Virus record (IMG/VR): IMGVR_UViG_3300040758_000214
Span: 62,001-126,000 of that record
Length of the DNA stretch: 64,000 bases
Strand: one strand, 5' to 3'
DNA from: a virus
The notes beneath the pieces were generated by a model. That model ran no database searches and had not been told where the DNA came from. It was given only the letters and a program-made list of their open reading frames with translations. Below, piece after piece: positions 33,067 through 42,912 of this stretch. Position numbers and translations under genes: made by a program. Numbering within the stretch: position 1 is the stretch's first letter; each line of letters opens with the position of its first letter.

Positions 33067-34228
33067 TTATAAGCTCCTCTGTTTCTATAATTTTACTACG
33101 ATCATCTTTTTCTTTTTTGGTTATAAATGTATCATCTTTTTTGCATTTTTTAATCATACCTAATAATTCTTTTTCATCTTTAGCAAACTTTAAATTACAT
33201 TTATAACATGGATTAAAATATTTAGATTGTTGTGATTTAATGGCAGATGATGATATAGTTTGAGGTAAATTAGGTGTATGAATAGTTTTCTTTTGATTAT
33301 ACTCATGATCATCTACACCACCATTAACTCTATTCATATACCTATAAAACCACATATCATTTTCAAGGTCATCATTTATATTTCCACCATATCCACCATC
33401 ACTATAAAAACTATATCCATTATTATGTTGTCCATATCCTCCAAAACTATAAGCTTTTCTGAAATTATATTTCTCAACATTTATTAACCATTTTGGATCA
33501 CATTCTACACTTGATAAATGTTGTGAAATTATATATCCTGTTGTAGTTTTCATTTCCTTTTGATAAACTTTTTCTTTCCCAATTACTTCATATTTTGGTC
33601 TAAACATTGACTTAAAATATTTTGTATATTCAGTTTTATAAACTCCATCAATATAATCCAATGGATCAACTTCAACTCTATAACCATTTGACGCTATGGA
33701 TGCTACAATTTTATGAGTATCAGAATCAATTTCTCCAACAGTAATATGCAAACCATCAAAATCTTCTTCATCATGAGTATCTGTTCCAGAGTGAAAGGCG
33801 CTGAATCCTGGATGACTATGAATTGAACATACTGGTTGATAATTTTTTATAGATATCTGATAATTATCTTCCACATTAACACTTGCTCCTGAAACTGATT
33901 GCTCTGGAATATGCACCTTAAATGCCTTTTTCTTTGGATTATAATAAATAATTGCTAATCCTTCTGCTCTATGCCCATGATATACTTTTTTGAAAAAGTC
34001 AAATATTTGTGCATATATAATTCCAGGAATTTTTGGAATATCCATTGATGCATAACATCCAATATCTTCTAGAAATGATATATTTTTTACTGGAACTAAA
34101 CTATCTATTAATCCCATTTTTTTCTTTAAATATACACCACCTTTAGCGATAATATAACATATATCGTCTTTTGGCATTCCTTGTTCTTTATCAAATGTAT
34201 ATACATTAAACATACTATTATTAGACAT
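33041..34228 (-). CDS. JAMM/JAB-domain metallopeptidase (deubiquitinase-like)
   Basis: 395 residues. The JAMM signature is complete: Glu89 (HRAEGLAII), then CSIHSHPGFSAFHSGTDTHD with His137-x-His139-x7-Ser147-x2-Asp150. Such enzymes remove ubiquitin-like modifiers or mature their C-termini. The C-terminal part has a Tyr/Gly-rich low-complexity stretch (about residues 265-290) and a Cys pair (CYKCN), perhaps for substrate binding. It overlaps the E2 gene by 8 bases and the E1 gene by 26. As the SAP-Ubl already ends in Gly, isopeptidase activity seems more likely than maturation. Confidence 0.88.
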   Translation of the reverse strand: MSNNSMFNVYTFDKEQGMPKDDICYIIAKGGVYLKKKMGLIDSLVPVKNISFLEDIGCYASMDIPKIPGIIYAQIFDFFKKVYHGHRAEGLAIIYYNPKKKAFKVHIPEQSVSGASVNVEDNYQISIKNYQPVCSIHSHPGFSAFHSGTDTHDEEDFDGLHITVGEIDSDTHKIVASIASNGYRVEVDPLDYIDGVYKTEYTKYFKSMFRPKYEVIGKEKVYQKEMKTTTGYIISQHLSSVECDPKWLINVEKYNFRKAYSFGGYGQHNNGYSFYSDGGYGGNINDDLENDMWFYRYMNRVNGGVDDHEYNQKKTIHTPNLPQTISSSAIKSQQSKYFNPCYKCNLKFAKDEKELLGMIKKCKKDDTFITKKEKDDRSKIIETEELISVPLWPYD

Positions 34229-36767
34229 TGAAAAACCTCCAGTCCTTTCTATAAATTCTTGGTAAATAATCTATGGGAATAAATCCACTTAAGAAATTTG
34301 GTAAAACATAAGTATACGTAGATGGTGCTTTGGCATTGGATTCAATAAATCTTTGTGTACATATACCAGACAACTTTTTGGATGAAATATTTTGTGTAGC
34401 ATAGGTATAAGAATCGCATAATGCTGATTGAATATCTATAGACTCTTGTTTTGTTAATACCAATTCTCTAATATTATTTTTATCAATGATTATATCTCCC
34501 GGTTGAAATTTAATATGATCAGTATTTTCAAAAATTGTAACTTTTAATTTCTTATAAACTGGATCCTCCCTATTTACAAATTTAAAATTCTTTAGATTTT
34601 CTTCTTCCATCCAAATTGCAGAATAATTAGAAGTTAGAATTAAAGGATATTTATCTGTATCAACTAATATTGCCATGACTAAATGTGTATCTTTCTTTAA
34701 GAATAATGGAATTTTATTTACAGTTACAATTTTGTCTCCAACTGAAATTCCATTTAGATTAGTTACACATTTCCTAACTTTCTCTACAGAAATTATCATA
34801 GATCTAAAATCAATGTATTCAATACTTTTTATATTACCTTTACAATCTACAGTATCAATATACATTTTAAATGTTTCTTTACAGAAATTAAATCCTGTTA
34901 TATTTCTATGAATAAACATTTCTGGTGGATTATCCCAATCAACATAAATAATATTATCTCCAATTTTAAAATCAATATTAAAACATAATCCTTTTAATTG
35001 TATAGAATTATTATCTTTTAAAATTTCAGATTTTACTATATCTAATCTTTGTTCCATTATAATCGAATCATTATTTCTAGAATTTTTAATCATTAGAATA
35101 ATATTATTATTAGTTATATATAATTTATGATCATTTGTAATTTGGCAAATACTTTCTTTCAAATCATTGATTATAATTGTATTTCCATATGAGAAAATTG
35201 AAAGATTTTCTCTTTCATTCTCAACATGAGGAGCTATTCTATTATCTATATCAGAATGCTTAATATGATATAAGTTTTCTCCTAATTTAAATTGTAAATA
35301 AAATATCCCCCTAATTATTTCTGCTTTTTCAAAAGTTATTATAGCATTTCCAAATATAATTGATGCTCTAGTTCTTGATTTACCTTTATCTACATATAAG
35401 TTTCCTTTCTTAAAATTAATATTATTTATAGTTAAATCTTCTGGATTTATTATTTCTATATTCTTTAATGATTCTAAAATATAATAATCAGTTCCAATTA
35501 AAAATTCTATTTTTCCTCTTCTATTACTTCTAATTTTCTCAATTTTCTTAAATTCTTTAACTTCAGAATTTTTATCAATACAAATTATATCTCCTATTTT
35601 ATAAATTATTCCATTCAATTCATACTCAGTTAAAATATTTTCTTTATTATATGTATTTTTTATTGCAGATAATAAAGAACTATCACTTATTTTATATTTA
35701 ACAAATTCTCCTTTTGAATTCTCTAACATTACTCCACTTATAGTACTAGAATCTATAAATGATTGTTTAGTTGCTGGATCTATTTTTATAGTCCCTAAAA
35801 ATTCATAGATATAATGTTTTTCATCATTAATTACAATTTCATCTCCAATTCCTAATGCATGTTCATCTGTGAAATAATGACTTTGACAATGTGATGTGAC
35901 AGTTTTTGGATCTAATTTAACAGAAGGAATATTACATATCATATCTATAGTATCTTTAAATAAATATGCTCCAGCATTATCAATATTACTTCTATCCCCA
36001 CCATTAAAATTTCTAGTCAAATCTTGTATTTCTGAAATGATATTAAAATTAAATGTTTTCCATTTTGTAGAAAATATAAACATAGGATCAATTGATGTAT
36101 TATATTCCCAATGTAAAAATGATGAAACTTCTGGTACATCATTATACATATTATAAACATATGTAATATCACCATTGAATTGATTAGCCCAAAATGCATT
36201 AATTAATTCTTCTACTTTTTCTCCTAATGATAGATTAGTATTTTTGGCATTATTTGGACCTAAACATACATGACCATTAGAGTCAAGATTTGTAAAATTT
36301 GCATGTAATAAATAATCATGAAATGATGACATTGGGTGTAATCTAAAAAATACTCTAAGTTCTTTAGGGCAATCATCCAAAAATGCAAGGAAGAAAACTA
36401 CATATGGAAATGATAAATTAAAATAATAAGGAGGTTTATTTTTTAGAAAGTCGGAATAACCATACTCTTTTAATCTTCCAGTTCGTCTTAAATTTTCTAT
36501 AACAGTATCGAATTGTAAATCAACACAAATATTTCTTATAGCAGGAGGTTCTTCAATAATTAAATATGTATAATTTTCAATTTGTTTGTAAAACCTACAG
36601 TTTCTAGGTAAAATATCAGATTGAATATTGTTTGAGGCATATAATCTATCATAAAAATCTTTAGTTTTAATATGTTTTACTTCTGAAAGAACATTAAATG
36701 TATCTGAATTTTCTGTTAATGGTTTTACTAAACGAACTTCATTTTGATTAATTAAAATATGTTCCAT
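34221..36767 (-). CDS. Large E2-like protein with C-terminal beta-rich extension
   Basis: 848 residues. Residues 50-175 look like a prokaryotic E2 (UBC-fold) domain: FPYVVFFLAFL, RVFFRLHPMSSFHDYL, NFTNLDSNGHVCLGPNN, with Cys168 in the (I/V)CLG context of E2 active sites. The remaining 650 residues consist of many beta strands with repeated 'GDKIV' / 'GDIIxxD' units, suggesting tandem small barrels for substrate or virion binding. It opens the E2-JAMM-E1-Ubl series. Bacterial E2s of this type are usually under 250 residues, so the extension is exceptional. Confidence 0.65.
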   Translation of the reverse strand: MEHILINQNEVRLVKPLTENSDTFNVLSEVKHIKTKDFYDRLYASNNIQSDILPRNCRFYKQIENYTYLIIEEPPAIRNICVDLQFDTVIENLRRTGRLKEYGYSDFLKNKPPYYFNLSFPYVVFFLAFLDDCPKELRVFFRLHPMSSFHDYLLHANFTNLDSNGHVCLGPNNAKNTNLSLGEKVEELINAFWANQFNGDITYVYNMYNDVPEVSSFLHWEYNTSIDPMFIFSTKWKTFNFNIISEIQDLTRNFNGGDRSNIDNAGAYLFKDTIDMICNIPSVKLDPKTVTSHCQSHYFTDEHALGIGDEIVINDEKHYIYEFLGTIKIDPATKQSFIDSSTISGVMLENSKGEFVKYKISDSSLLSAIKNTYNKENILTEYELNGIIYKIGDIICIDKNSEVKEFKKIEKIRSNRRGKIEFLIGTDYYILESLKNIEIINPEDLTINNINFKKGNLYVDKGKSRTRASIIFGNAIITFEKAEIIRGIFYLQFKLGENLYHIKHSDIDNRIAPHVENERENLSIFSYGNTIIINDLKESICQITNDHKLYITNNNIILMIKNSRNNDSIIMEQRLDIVKSEILKDNNSIQLKGLCFNIDFKIGDNIIYVDWDNPPEMFIHRNITGFNFCKETFKMYIDTVDCKGNIKSIEYIDFRSMIISVEKVRKCVTNLNGISVGDKIVTVNKIPLFLKKDTHLVMAILVDTDKYPLILTSNYSAIWMEEENLKNFKFVNREDPVYKKLKVTIFENTDHIKFQPGDIIIDKNNIRELVLTKQESIDIQSALCDSYTYATQNISSKKLSGICTQRFIESNAKAPSTYTYVLPNFLSGFIPIDYLPRIYRKDWRFFNV

Positions 36768-36803
36768 AATGTATTCACCCTTTCACGATTCAATAATTTG
36801 GTT

Positions 36804-37106
36804 TTATTTTTTAATATAGAATCTTTCTTTTGTTGGTGTTTCTAAATATTCAACTCTATCATATGGAATACTTCTCCATTCTTTCTTTTCTAAATCAAAA
36901 ACTCTAAGGATATTTTGTTTTACTAAATTTAATATTGCTGCTAAATCAACTTTTTTAGGTTGTTTTATTTTTGGAATCAAATCAAATTGTAAAGTACATT
37001 TCATCATCCTTATTGTTTTATCTTTTTTAATAAATCTAATTATCACTTCTGGTTGTGTTCTTATAATCTTTAAAAAATCAATTGCATTATTTATTGGTTC
37101 ATTCAT
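36804..37106 (-). CDS. SH3-barrel protein, DUF2693-like
   Basis: 100 residues. VIIRFIKKDKTIRMMKCTL, FDLIPK, and LRVFDLEKKEWRSIPYDRVE follow the pattern of DUF2693 small-barrel proteins, which are widespread in T4-like and other large phages. The function is unknown; nucleic-acid or protein binding is expected from the fold. It lies between the radical SAM and E2-like genes. Confidence 0.7.
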   Translation of the reverse strand: MNEPINNAIDFLKIIRTQPEVIIRFIKKDKTIRMMKCTLQFDLIPKIKQPKKVDLAAILNLVKQNILRVFDLEKKEWRSIPYDRVEYLETPTKERFYIKK

Positions 37107-37112
37107 ATCATA

Positions 37113-38138
37113 TTAAACTCCTCTTTTTTCTGTATGAAGTATTTCATCTTTATTATCGGACAAGTTCGTGTGGAGAACACAGGTCCAATTACATCTAAGA
37201 CAAAGTTCTTTCTTATCCCTTTTAATTAAATCTAAGAATAAAGGATTTATTTTTCCATCGTAATCCAAGAAATTTGTAACTGAAGCAGATGTAGTATGTC
37301 TTCCACCAATCCTGAGGCATAATCTACATGCTCCATCCGCGTCAATTGTGATATTTGTTAAATTCTTTTCTAATTCACAATCATATTCACTTGGTAATAT
37401 CTCAAATAATTTTGGTAATAATTTATCTGCCATATGAACATCTAATTTTTCATCTATTATTCTTTTAAATATGTCAGATAATTCTTTTGTTGGTTTGACT
37501 AAAACATTTTCATCTGTAACATTTGCAAAATCATAATATGGAGATTTAGAAATATCTATAAATGTAATATCAGATGATATTCCATTATTTGAAAGTTCTT
37601 TAACTAATGGATAAAGATATTTAACATTGTCATTATCAACTGTTATTTCTGCAACCAAATCTTTTATTTTTCCTTTTAAACTCTTAAGTCTATTAAACCC
37701 TGCAATGCATTTTTTGTATCTATCATTGTCTTTAGATATATTAGGATCAAATATTAAAGGATCTACGGAACTTGATAAACCTTTCACCTCTACTTTTTCT
37801 AAAAGATCATTTAATGATTTCTGAACTGAATTTGAATTATTTGTGATAATTGTATAATATATATCATTTGAATTACAATATGCAATTATTTGTGGTAAAT
37901 CATTTCTTAATAAGGGTTCTCCTCCATAGAAAATATGAAAGCAATCTGGGTTATGTTTTTTTAGTTTAGATAATCCCTCAAGTACTGTTTTGGTTGACAT
38001 TTCATTCTTATAAAAATGCCCAATATCAGGATATTCTCTTGGTTTATTTTCATAGTCAGATACTATTCTACAGTATGAACATTTTAAATTACAACGTCTT
38101 GTTAATAACCAATTTACTATTCTTATTTTATCTGCCAT
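37113..38138 (-). CDS. Radical SAM enzyme with C-terminal Cys cluster
   Basis: 341 residues. WLLTRRCNLKCSYCRI gives the CxxxCxxC site for the 4Fe-4S cluster that cleaves S-adenosylmethionine; FYGGEPLLR is the SAM-binding GGEP motif. The C-terminus has CRLCLRIGG and LCLRCNWTC, enough Cys for a SPASM/twitch-type auxiliary cluster, typical of enzymes that modify peptides or proteins. It is too long and differently spaced for QueE, so it does not complete the queuosine pathway. The substrate is unknown; the adjacent Ubl cassette is a candidate partner by position only. Confidence 0.85.
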   Translation of the reverse strand: MADKIRIVNWLLTRRCNLKCSYCRIVSDYENKPREYPDIGHFYKNEMSTKTVLEGLSKLKKHNPDCFHIFYGGEPLLRNDLPQIIAYCNSNDIYYTIITNNSNSVQKSLNDLLEKVEVKGLSSSVDPLIFDPNISKDNDRYKKCIAGFNRLKSLKGKIKDLVAEITVDNDNVKYLYPLVKELSNNGISSDITFIDISKSPYYDFANVTDENVLVKPTKELSDIFKRIIDEKLDVHMADKLLPKLFEILPSEYDCELEKNLTNITIDADGACRLCLRIGGRHTTSASVTNFLDYDGKINPLFLDLIKRDKKELCLRCNWTCVLHTNLSDNKDEILHTEKRGV

Positions 38139-38147
38139 TACACCTCC

Positions 38148-38360
38148 TTATACCATTACTAATTCTTCATTGCATGCCATACAAATAAAAGTTTGAATTG
38201 GTTGCATCTCTTCCTTACCTGTGGGTGAAATTAAAATAGAAATTTTCTTTATTCTTATTGCAGTTATAAAATAAATCCCTTCACATTTTGTACATTTAAT
38301 ATCCGGACATTCTGCTAAATTAATTTTTATAGACTGTTGTGGTTGCATTGCTTGCCCCAT
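38148..38360 (-). CDS. Small zinc-finger protein, 70 aa
   Basis: Two Cys pairs, CTKCEG and CMACNE, 35 residues apart, fit a zinc ribbon with a beta-hairpin insert. It is preceded by a Gln-rich head. It lies 9 bases upstream of the radical SAM gene. Confidence 0.6.
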   Translation of the reverse strand: MGQAMQPQQSIKINLAECPDIKCTKCEGIYFITAIRIKKISILISPTGKEEMQPIQTFICMACNEELVMV

Positions 38361-38379
38361 TTTAACCTCTCTTTTATTT

Positions 38380-38607
38380 TTATGTTAATATTATTAAACT
38401 TATAACTCTAAAACAACAATATATTATTATAACCATATCCATAGCAATAATAATTCCTAAAAATATACCCGTTAAAATCATAAATTTTTTTACGAGTATA
38501 TTTTCTTCATCTTTTAAATTTTTTAGTAGTGAAAATAAACATATAAATAATATCACTCCTATTATAAAACCACCAAAACTACTTCCAACATAATCAATAT
38601 TCCCCAT
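38380..38607 (-). CDS. Small integral membrane protein, 75 aa
   Basis: Three hydrophobic helices are visible (GGFIIGVILFICLFSLL, KFMILTGIFLGIIIAMDMV, IIIYCCFRVISLIIL) with a short charged loop LKNLKDEENILVK. There is no motif. It could be a holin-like or membrane-regulatory protein. Confidence 0.6.
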   Translation of the reverse strand: MGNIDYVGSSFGGFIIGVILFICLFSLLKNLKDEENILVKKFMILTGIFLGIIIAMDMVIIIYCCFRVISLIILT

Positions 38608-38624
38608 AATTTATAAACCTCATA

Positions 38625-38888
38625 TTATTTCTCTTCCTCATCTCCACAACTATTACAAGATATTAATTGTCTACCACATCTTGGGCATCTCTCCATATCA
38701 CATCCAATATGATGAACACCACCAAATTTAATATTACAATCATGGCATCTTTGACTAGGCCCGCCATAATCCGGAGTATATGGAACTTGTGCCATTTTAA
38801 CTCCATCAGGATATTCTATATCTTCAACTATACAACTTATTGTTTTTTCATCCATCATTTCTTGTTTACATGCTCCGCATATTGCCAT
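38625..38888 (-). CDS. Cys-rich zinc protein, 87 aa
   Basis: Twelve Cys in 87 residues: CGACKQ at the start, RCHDCN, then CDMERCPRCG and SCNSCGDEEEK at the end. This is enough for two or three zinc sites, with an HHIGC stretch. It resembles phage zinc-ribbon accessory proteins. It adjoins the SbcC gene. Confidence 0.65.
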   Translation of the reverse strand: MAICGACKQEMMDEKTISCIVEDIEYPDGVKMAQVPYTPDYGGPSQRCHDCNIKFGGVHHIGCDMERCPRCGRQLISCNSCGDEEEK

Positions 38889-38900
38889 ATATTCACCTTT

Positions 38901-41099
38901 CTACTTTTTATTAAAGAAACTCAAAACTTCGTCAGCTTCTATAGAATCTATATGTCTATGACTTATTAAAAATATAGATTTATCCTTTGCTAAATATCTT
39001 AATATCTTAGACACATAACCTATATTTTCATCATCTAATGCATCAAAGATTTCATCAAATAACATTATGTTGAATTTAACATCTTGAACTAAACATTGTA
39101 AATCTGATAATGTTAAAATTGTTGCAATATCTACAACTCTTGTTTGCCCTCCAGATAATTTTTTTCTCATATTTGCTTTAGTTTGTGTGTCTAAAACATT
39201 TACAGAAATCTTATCTCTAAATTCTCCAGACTTAGTTTCTCTCATGGTATCGAAAGATACAATATATCTTCCTCCACTAATTTTCTCAAGATATTCTGAA
39301 ACCTTACTGTTCATAAAGGGAATAGATTCATCTATTAATATATTAGGAATACCAGAAGGAGAGAACCCAATCTTCCAAAATTCAACCATTGTGATTAATT
39401 CTGATTGTTCTATAATTGACTTTTTCAACTCTTCTAATTCTTTAGTCAATTCAACTTTTCTATGAGTTAAAGATTCTAAAATTTCTTCATCAAATTTATC
39501 ACTTTCTTTACTATTTAATTGAGTTTTAATAGATTCAATTGTCAATTTAATTTTATTAAAATTTTCTACTTTTTTTTTCTTTTCAGTATATTGAGTTAAA
39601 TAATTTACTAATTCATTATTTAATTCTAAACCTTTTTGTTTTACTGAATATACATTTTGGGTATAAGTCTTTTCTATTGTTTCTTTACATTCAATTAATT
39701 TATTTGATAGTTTTCCATATGCTTCTTTTAATTTATCTCCAATCTCTTTTATTTTATTTTTAGCATCTTCTTCAATAATATTTAATTTTTCTTTTAAATC
39801 TCTTTCATGTTCTCTTATAAGAATATCTAAATCTTCAATATCATGTAATAAACATTTAACATCCATTGATAAATTAGATTTTTGATCTCTTAATACTTTA
39901 ACTTCTTCATCTTTTTTATTAAGATGATCCTTTATATGTATTAACTTATCTTGCCCCACAACTTGTTGGCATAATTCACAAACAACTTCATCCTTATTCA
40001 AAGTGTCTATTAAACTTTTTATCTCTTTTTCTAATTTACTAATCTCTAAATCTGTTCTTTGAATATTCCTTTTATTATTTTCTAATGATACATTCATATT
40101 ACTTTTTAGTATTTTATATTTATTTACTACTTCTTGTTGAGTTGATAAATCTTTTATTTTATTATTTGATTCTAATTCAATTTCAGATTTTTGACTTGTG
40201 GCCTGATTTTTAAATTCTGATTGTTTTAATTGAACTTTAGCTTCTATATCTTTTATTTGATTTATTTTTTCTTGTTCAAACTTTTGTAATTGATTTTTCC
40301 AATTCTCTATCTCAATTTTTAAATTTGTAATCTTATTTTCAATATTATCTTTTTCTAAATATTTTAATTCTTTATCTAAATTTGAATATGTATCATTTTC
40401 CTGTTTTAATTTGATCTTTAGTTCTTCTATATCTAATTTTTTTCTTTTATTAAATTCTTCTTTTTGTGATATTACATTTTTAATTTGATTAGTAGTTTCT
40501 TGTATTAAATTATTTGTAACTTCTTGTTTAGTTTTAGATTTTTCAAATTCAATTTCTAATCCTTTTAATTTCTTATCTGCTTTTTTATAATAATCTACAT
40601 ATTCTTCCAATTGAAGGATCATTCTGAATATAGCCTTTTGATCCGTATCACCTAAGTCTGTAAAAAACGTTTTGCATTTTTGTGAGAAATAAAGAACATT
40701 CATAAGTAATTTTTGAGGGAGAATTAATTTTTCAATTTCTTCTAAAAATTCTTTATGTCCACGTTTTATATTTTCACCATTTTTTGTTAATATTACTGTA
40801 TTACCAAATTTCTTATGTTCACAATATCTGTCAGCTCTATATTTATCATTTCCTTCGAACCATGTCACCCATGTGTGACAATTACTTCCAATCTTATCAT
40901 TAACACAATCACTTCCAACCAAATCTTTTGAGGTCCTATTGTATAATGTATATGGGAGAATATCGAAAATTGTTGATTTGCCGCTTCCGTTTGGCCCCGT
41001 AATCAACGTAAGGGCCCCAGATCTTATGTCTAAAATAATAGGTGATATATAGTTACAAAAATTTTCAGCTCCAAATTGGATAAAATTTATGCTTCGCAA
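38901..41099 (-). CDS. SbcC/Rad50-like ATPase (gp46-type)
   Basis: 732 residues. The head domain has Walker A ITGPNGSGKSTIFD near residue 37, the ABC signature KKLSGGQTRVVD and Walker B IMLFDEIFDALD near the C-terminus. A long antiparallel coiled coil is interrupted by a zinc-hook CELC. With SbcD (41899-42909) it forms the end-processing nuclease used in recombination-dependent phage replication. An HNH homing gene separates the two. The hook and length match T4 gp46-type proteins. Confidence 0.93.
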   Translation of the reverse strand: MRSINFIQFGAENFCNYISPIILDIRSGALTLITGPNGSGKSTIFDILPYTLYNRTSKDLVGSDCVNDKIGSNCHTWVTWFEGNDKYRADRYCEHKKFGNTVILTKNGENIKRGHKEFLEEIEKLILPQKLLMNVLYFSQKCKTFFTDLGDTDQKAIFRMILQLEEYVDYYKKADKKLKGLEIEFEKSKTKQEVTNNLIQETTNQIKNVISQKEEFNKRKKLDIEELKIKLKQENDTYSNLDKELKYLEKDNIENKITNLKIEIENWKNQLQKFEQEKINQIKDIEAKVQLKQSEFKNQATSQKSEIELESNNKIKDLSTQQEVVNKYKILKSNMNVSLENNKRNIQRTDLEISKLEKEIKSLIDTLNKDEVVCELCQQVVGQDKLIHIKDHLNKKDEEVKVLRDQKSNLSMDVKCLLHDIEDLDILIREHERDLKEKLNIIEEDAKNKIKEIGDKLKEAYGKLSNKLIECKETIEKTYTQNVYSVKQKGLELNNELVNYLTQYTEKKKKVENFNKIKLTIESIKTQLNSKESDKFDEEILESLTHRKVELTKELEELKKSIIEQSELITMVEFWKIGFSPSGIPNILIDESIPFMNSKVSEYLEKISGGRYIVSFDTMRETKSGEFRDKISVNVLDTQTKANMRKKLSGGQTRVVDIATILTLSDLQCLVQDVKFNIMLFDEIFDALDDENIGYVSKILRYLAKDKSIFLISHRHIDSIEADEVLSFFNKK

Positions 41100-41125
41100 T
41101 AGTCCTCCTTCACCTTGAACTTAAT

Positions 41126-41875
41126 TTATTTTACTTTAATTATTTTTCGTCCAAGAATCCATTCTTCATTTAAATAATTATATACTAATTCTCTTTTAAC
41201 CATTTTTGATTTATTTGTTTTAATATTTAAAATCCAACAAAATCCTGAAGTTGAAAATTTAGATTTATCATATAATTCTTTTGCATGGGCAGAAACATGG
41301 GAACTATTGGTCATTAATTCCAAATTTTCTATTCTATTATCATCTTTAATTCCATTTATATGATGTACCACTTCATCTTTAGTTAAATATCTCCCTATAT
41401 GTTGTTCCATTATAAAACGATGCTCCAGTATAAAATTTCCTCTAGAATAAGGGTGATTCTCAATATATATTAAAATATATCCATCACCATCAACAAATCT
41501 TCCACCTTTCCAATTGGGATTTTTATTTCCTTTATTTAATCCTTTTAATGATGCTTTATATTCTTCTGATAATTTTTTATGAGGTTTATGTTTTCCACCT
41601 TTTCTACATTTAGAACATTTTGAACCAGCTAAATGATTATTTGGAAATTGTTCAAATATACCATGAATCTTACATATTATTTTTACTTTAATTCCTTGAT
41701 TAACATACACTGTTTCAGAATAATTAAATAAATCACCATGTATTTCTTTTGCTTTTTTAATAAACAACTCAGTATTATATAATTTACTTGATATAACTGA
41801 CACATGATGATTAAATAAAAATCTATTCTTTTCATTAGTTACTTCCCCACCACAACCACATTCACATAATTTCAT
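41126..41875 (-). CDS. HNH homing endonuclease
   Basis: 249 residues. An N-terminal Cys cluster CECGCGG and a KCSKCRKGGK zinc site are followed by a NPNWKGGRFVDGDGYI tudor/NUMOD-like stretch and the HNH core VVHHINGIKDDNRIENLELM, with His, Asn and His ligands. It is free-standing between the sbcD and sbcC genes, a usual target of homing elements in phages. Confidence 0.9.
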   Translation of the reverse strand: MKLCECGCGGEVTNEKNRFLFNHHVSVISSKLYNTELFIKKAKEIHGDLFNYSETVYVNQGIKVKIICKIHGIFEQFPNNHLAGSKCSKCRKGGKHKPHKKLSEEYKASLKGLNKGNKNPNWKGGRFVDGDGYILIYIENHPYSRGNFILEHRFIMEQHIGRYLTKDEVVHHINGIKDDNRIENLELMTNSSHVSAHAKELYDKSKFSTSGFCWILNIKTNKSKMVKRELVYNYLNEEWILGRKIIKVK

Positions 41876-41898
41876 CTACATTTAAATCTCCTTATCTT

Positions 41899-42909
41899 TT
41901 AACATGCATTAATTATATCCATTCCAACTTTTTTATATTTCTCTTGTAATTCTTTAGGTATTTCCTTTATTCCCATGTACTTTTCTAATTTATCACTCAT
42001 AGTCATACTTGAATTGATCCCGCGATTTGTAATATCATGATCAGTCTTGTCAATAATTATAAAATCATTTTCAATATCCTTTGTATCTATATTTTCAGTC
42101 TTTTTAATTTTAATCAAATGTCCTTCTTTTTGTAATTTTCTACATTCTTCTATAACTTCAGTTCGATTAGCATTAGTCATAGAGAATTCAAAATGTTTTG
42201 TATATCCTTCTATTAATTTTGATTTAATCGTATATTTTTCAGTATCCACAATTAAAAATCTTTTTTCTTCTCCACATTCATTCCATGTATCTTGAACAAT
42301 TGAACCGGGAATATAAACCTCAATATCTGGTCGTATTATTTCCTGCGGTAGGTGATAATGGGAAATTATAACTTTCTTATATTTTCCAATTAAGTCAGAT
42401 AGTTTTATATCACTTACAAGACTTATACCACTTGATAAAATTGATTCTGATAAACCGAAGTGAGAAATCAAATAATCAGCAGAATTACTCTTTACTTTTT
42501 CAGCAACCTTAGTTGAATAAGGCATAAATAATACATTTTCAATTTGCAATTGAGAATCAAAGGGAACTCTTATAACATTTTTTTCTGTATCTAAACATCG
42601 TAAAGCAGATACAACATTCTCAGAACTTTTTGAAGAAAGGTCATGGTTTCCATCGATGCATATTATCTGTAAATCAGAGAAGTCTCGAATAAATGATAAT
42701 AAAACATCAAGAGCGATTGAATAGATGATGTTTTTATTATGAAGCACATCACCTGCAATAATAATAATTTTAATTCCATTTTCTCTACAATATATCCCCA
42801 TACTATAAAGGATATTTTTTTTCTGATACAAACGCTCAGGTAAATTTTCAACAATATTATCGTTTAAATTTCCAGTTAAATGAATATCTCCAGTTATTAA
42901 TGCTCGCAT
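41899..42909 (-). CDS. SbcD/Mre11-like nuclease (gp47-type)
   Basis: 336 residues of the calcineurin-like phosphoesterase family. The metal motifs are in order: GDIHLTGN (residue 7), AGDVLHNK (about 53), CIDGNHDLS (about 85), ISHFG, and ISHYHLPQ. A C-terminal capping region follows. It partners SbcC and would trim DNA ends. The start and the adjoining zinc gene at 42913 leave only three bases between. Confidence 0.93.
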   Translation of the reverse strand: MRALITGDIHLTGNLNDNIVENLPERLYQKKNILYSMGIYCRENGIKIIIIAGDVLHNKNIIYSIALDVLLSFIRDFSDLQIICIDGNHDLSSKSSENVVSALRCLDTEKNVIRVPFDSQLQIENVLFMPYSTKVAEKVKSNSADYLISHFGLSESILSSGISLVSDIKLSDLIGKYKKVIISHYHLPQEIIRPDIEVYIPGSIVQDTWNECGEEKRFLIVDTEKYTIKSKLIEGYTKHFEFSMTNANRTEVIEECRKLQKEGHLIKIKKTENIDTKDIENDFIIIDKTDHDITNRGINSSMTMSDKLEKYMGIKEIPKELQEKYKKVGMDIINAC

Positions 42910-42912
42910 TGA

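Noticed and set aside
37113-38138. QueE as identity of the radical SAM enzyme, completing FolE2-QueD
   Set aside because: It is about 120 residues too long, lacks the QueE Cys spacing and context, and has a C-terminal auxiliary Cys cluster.
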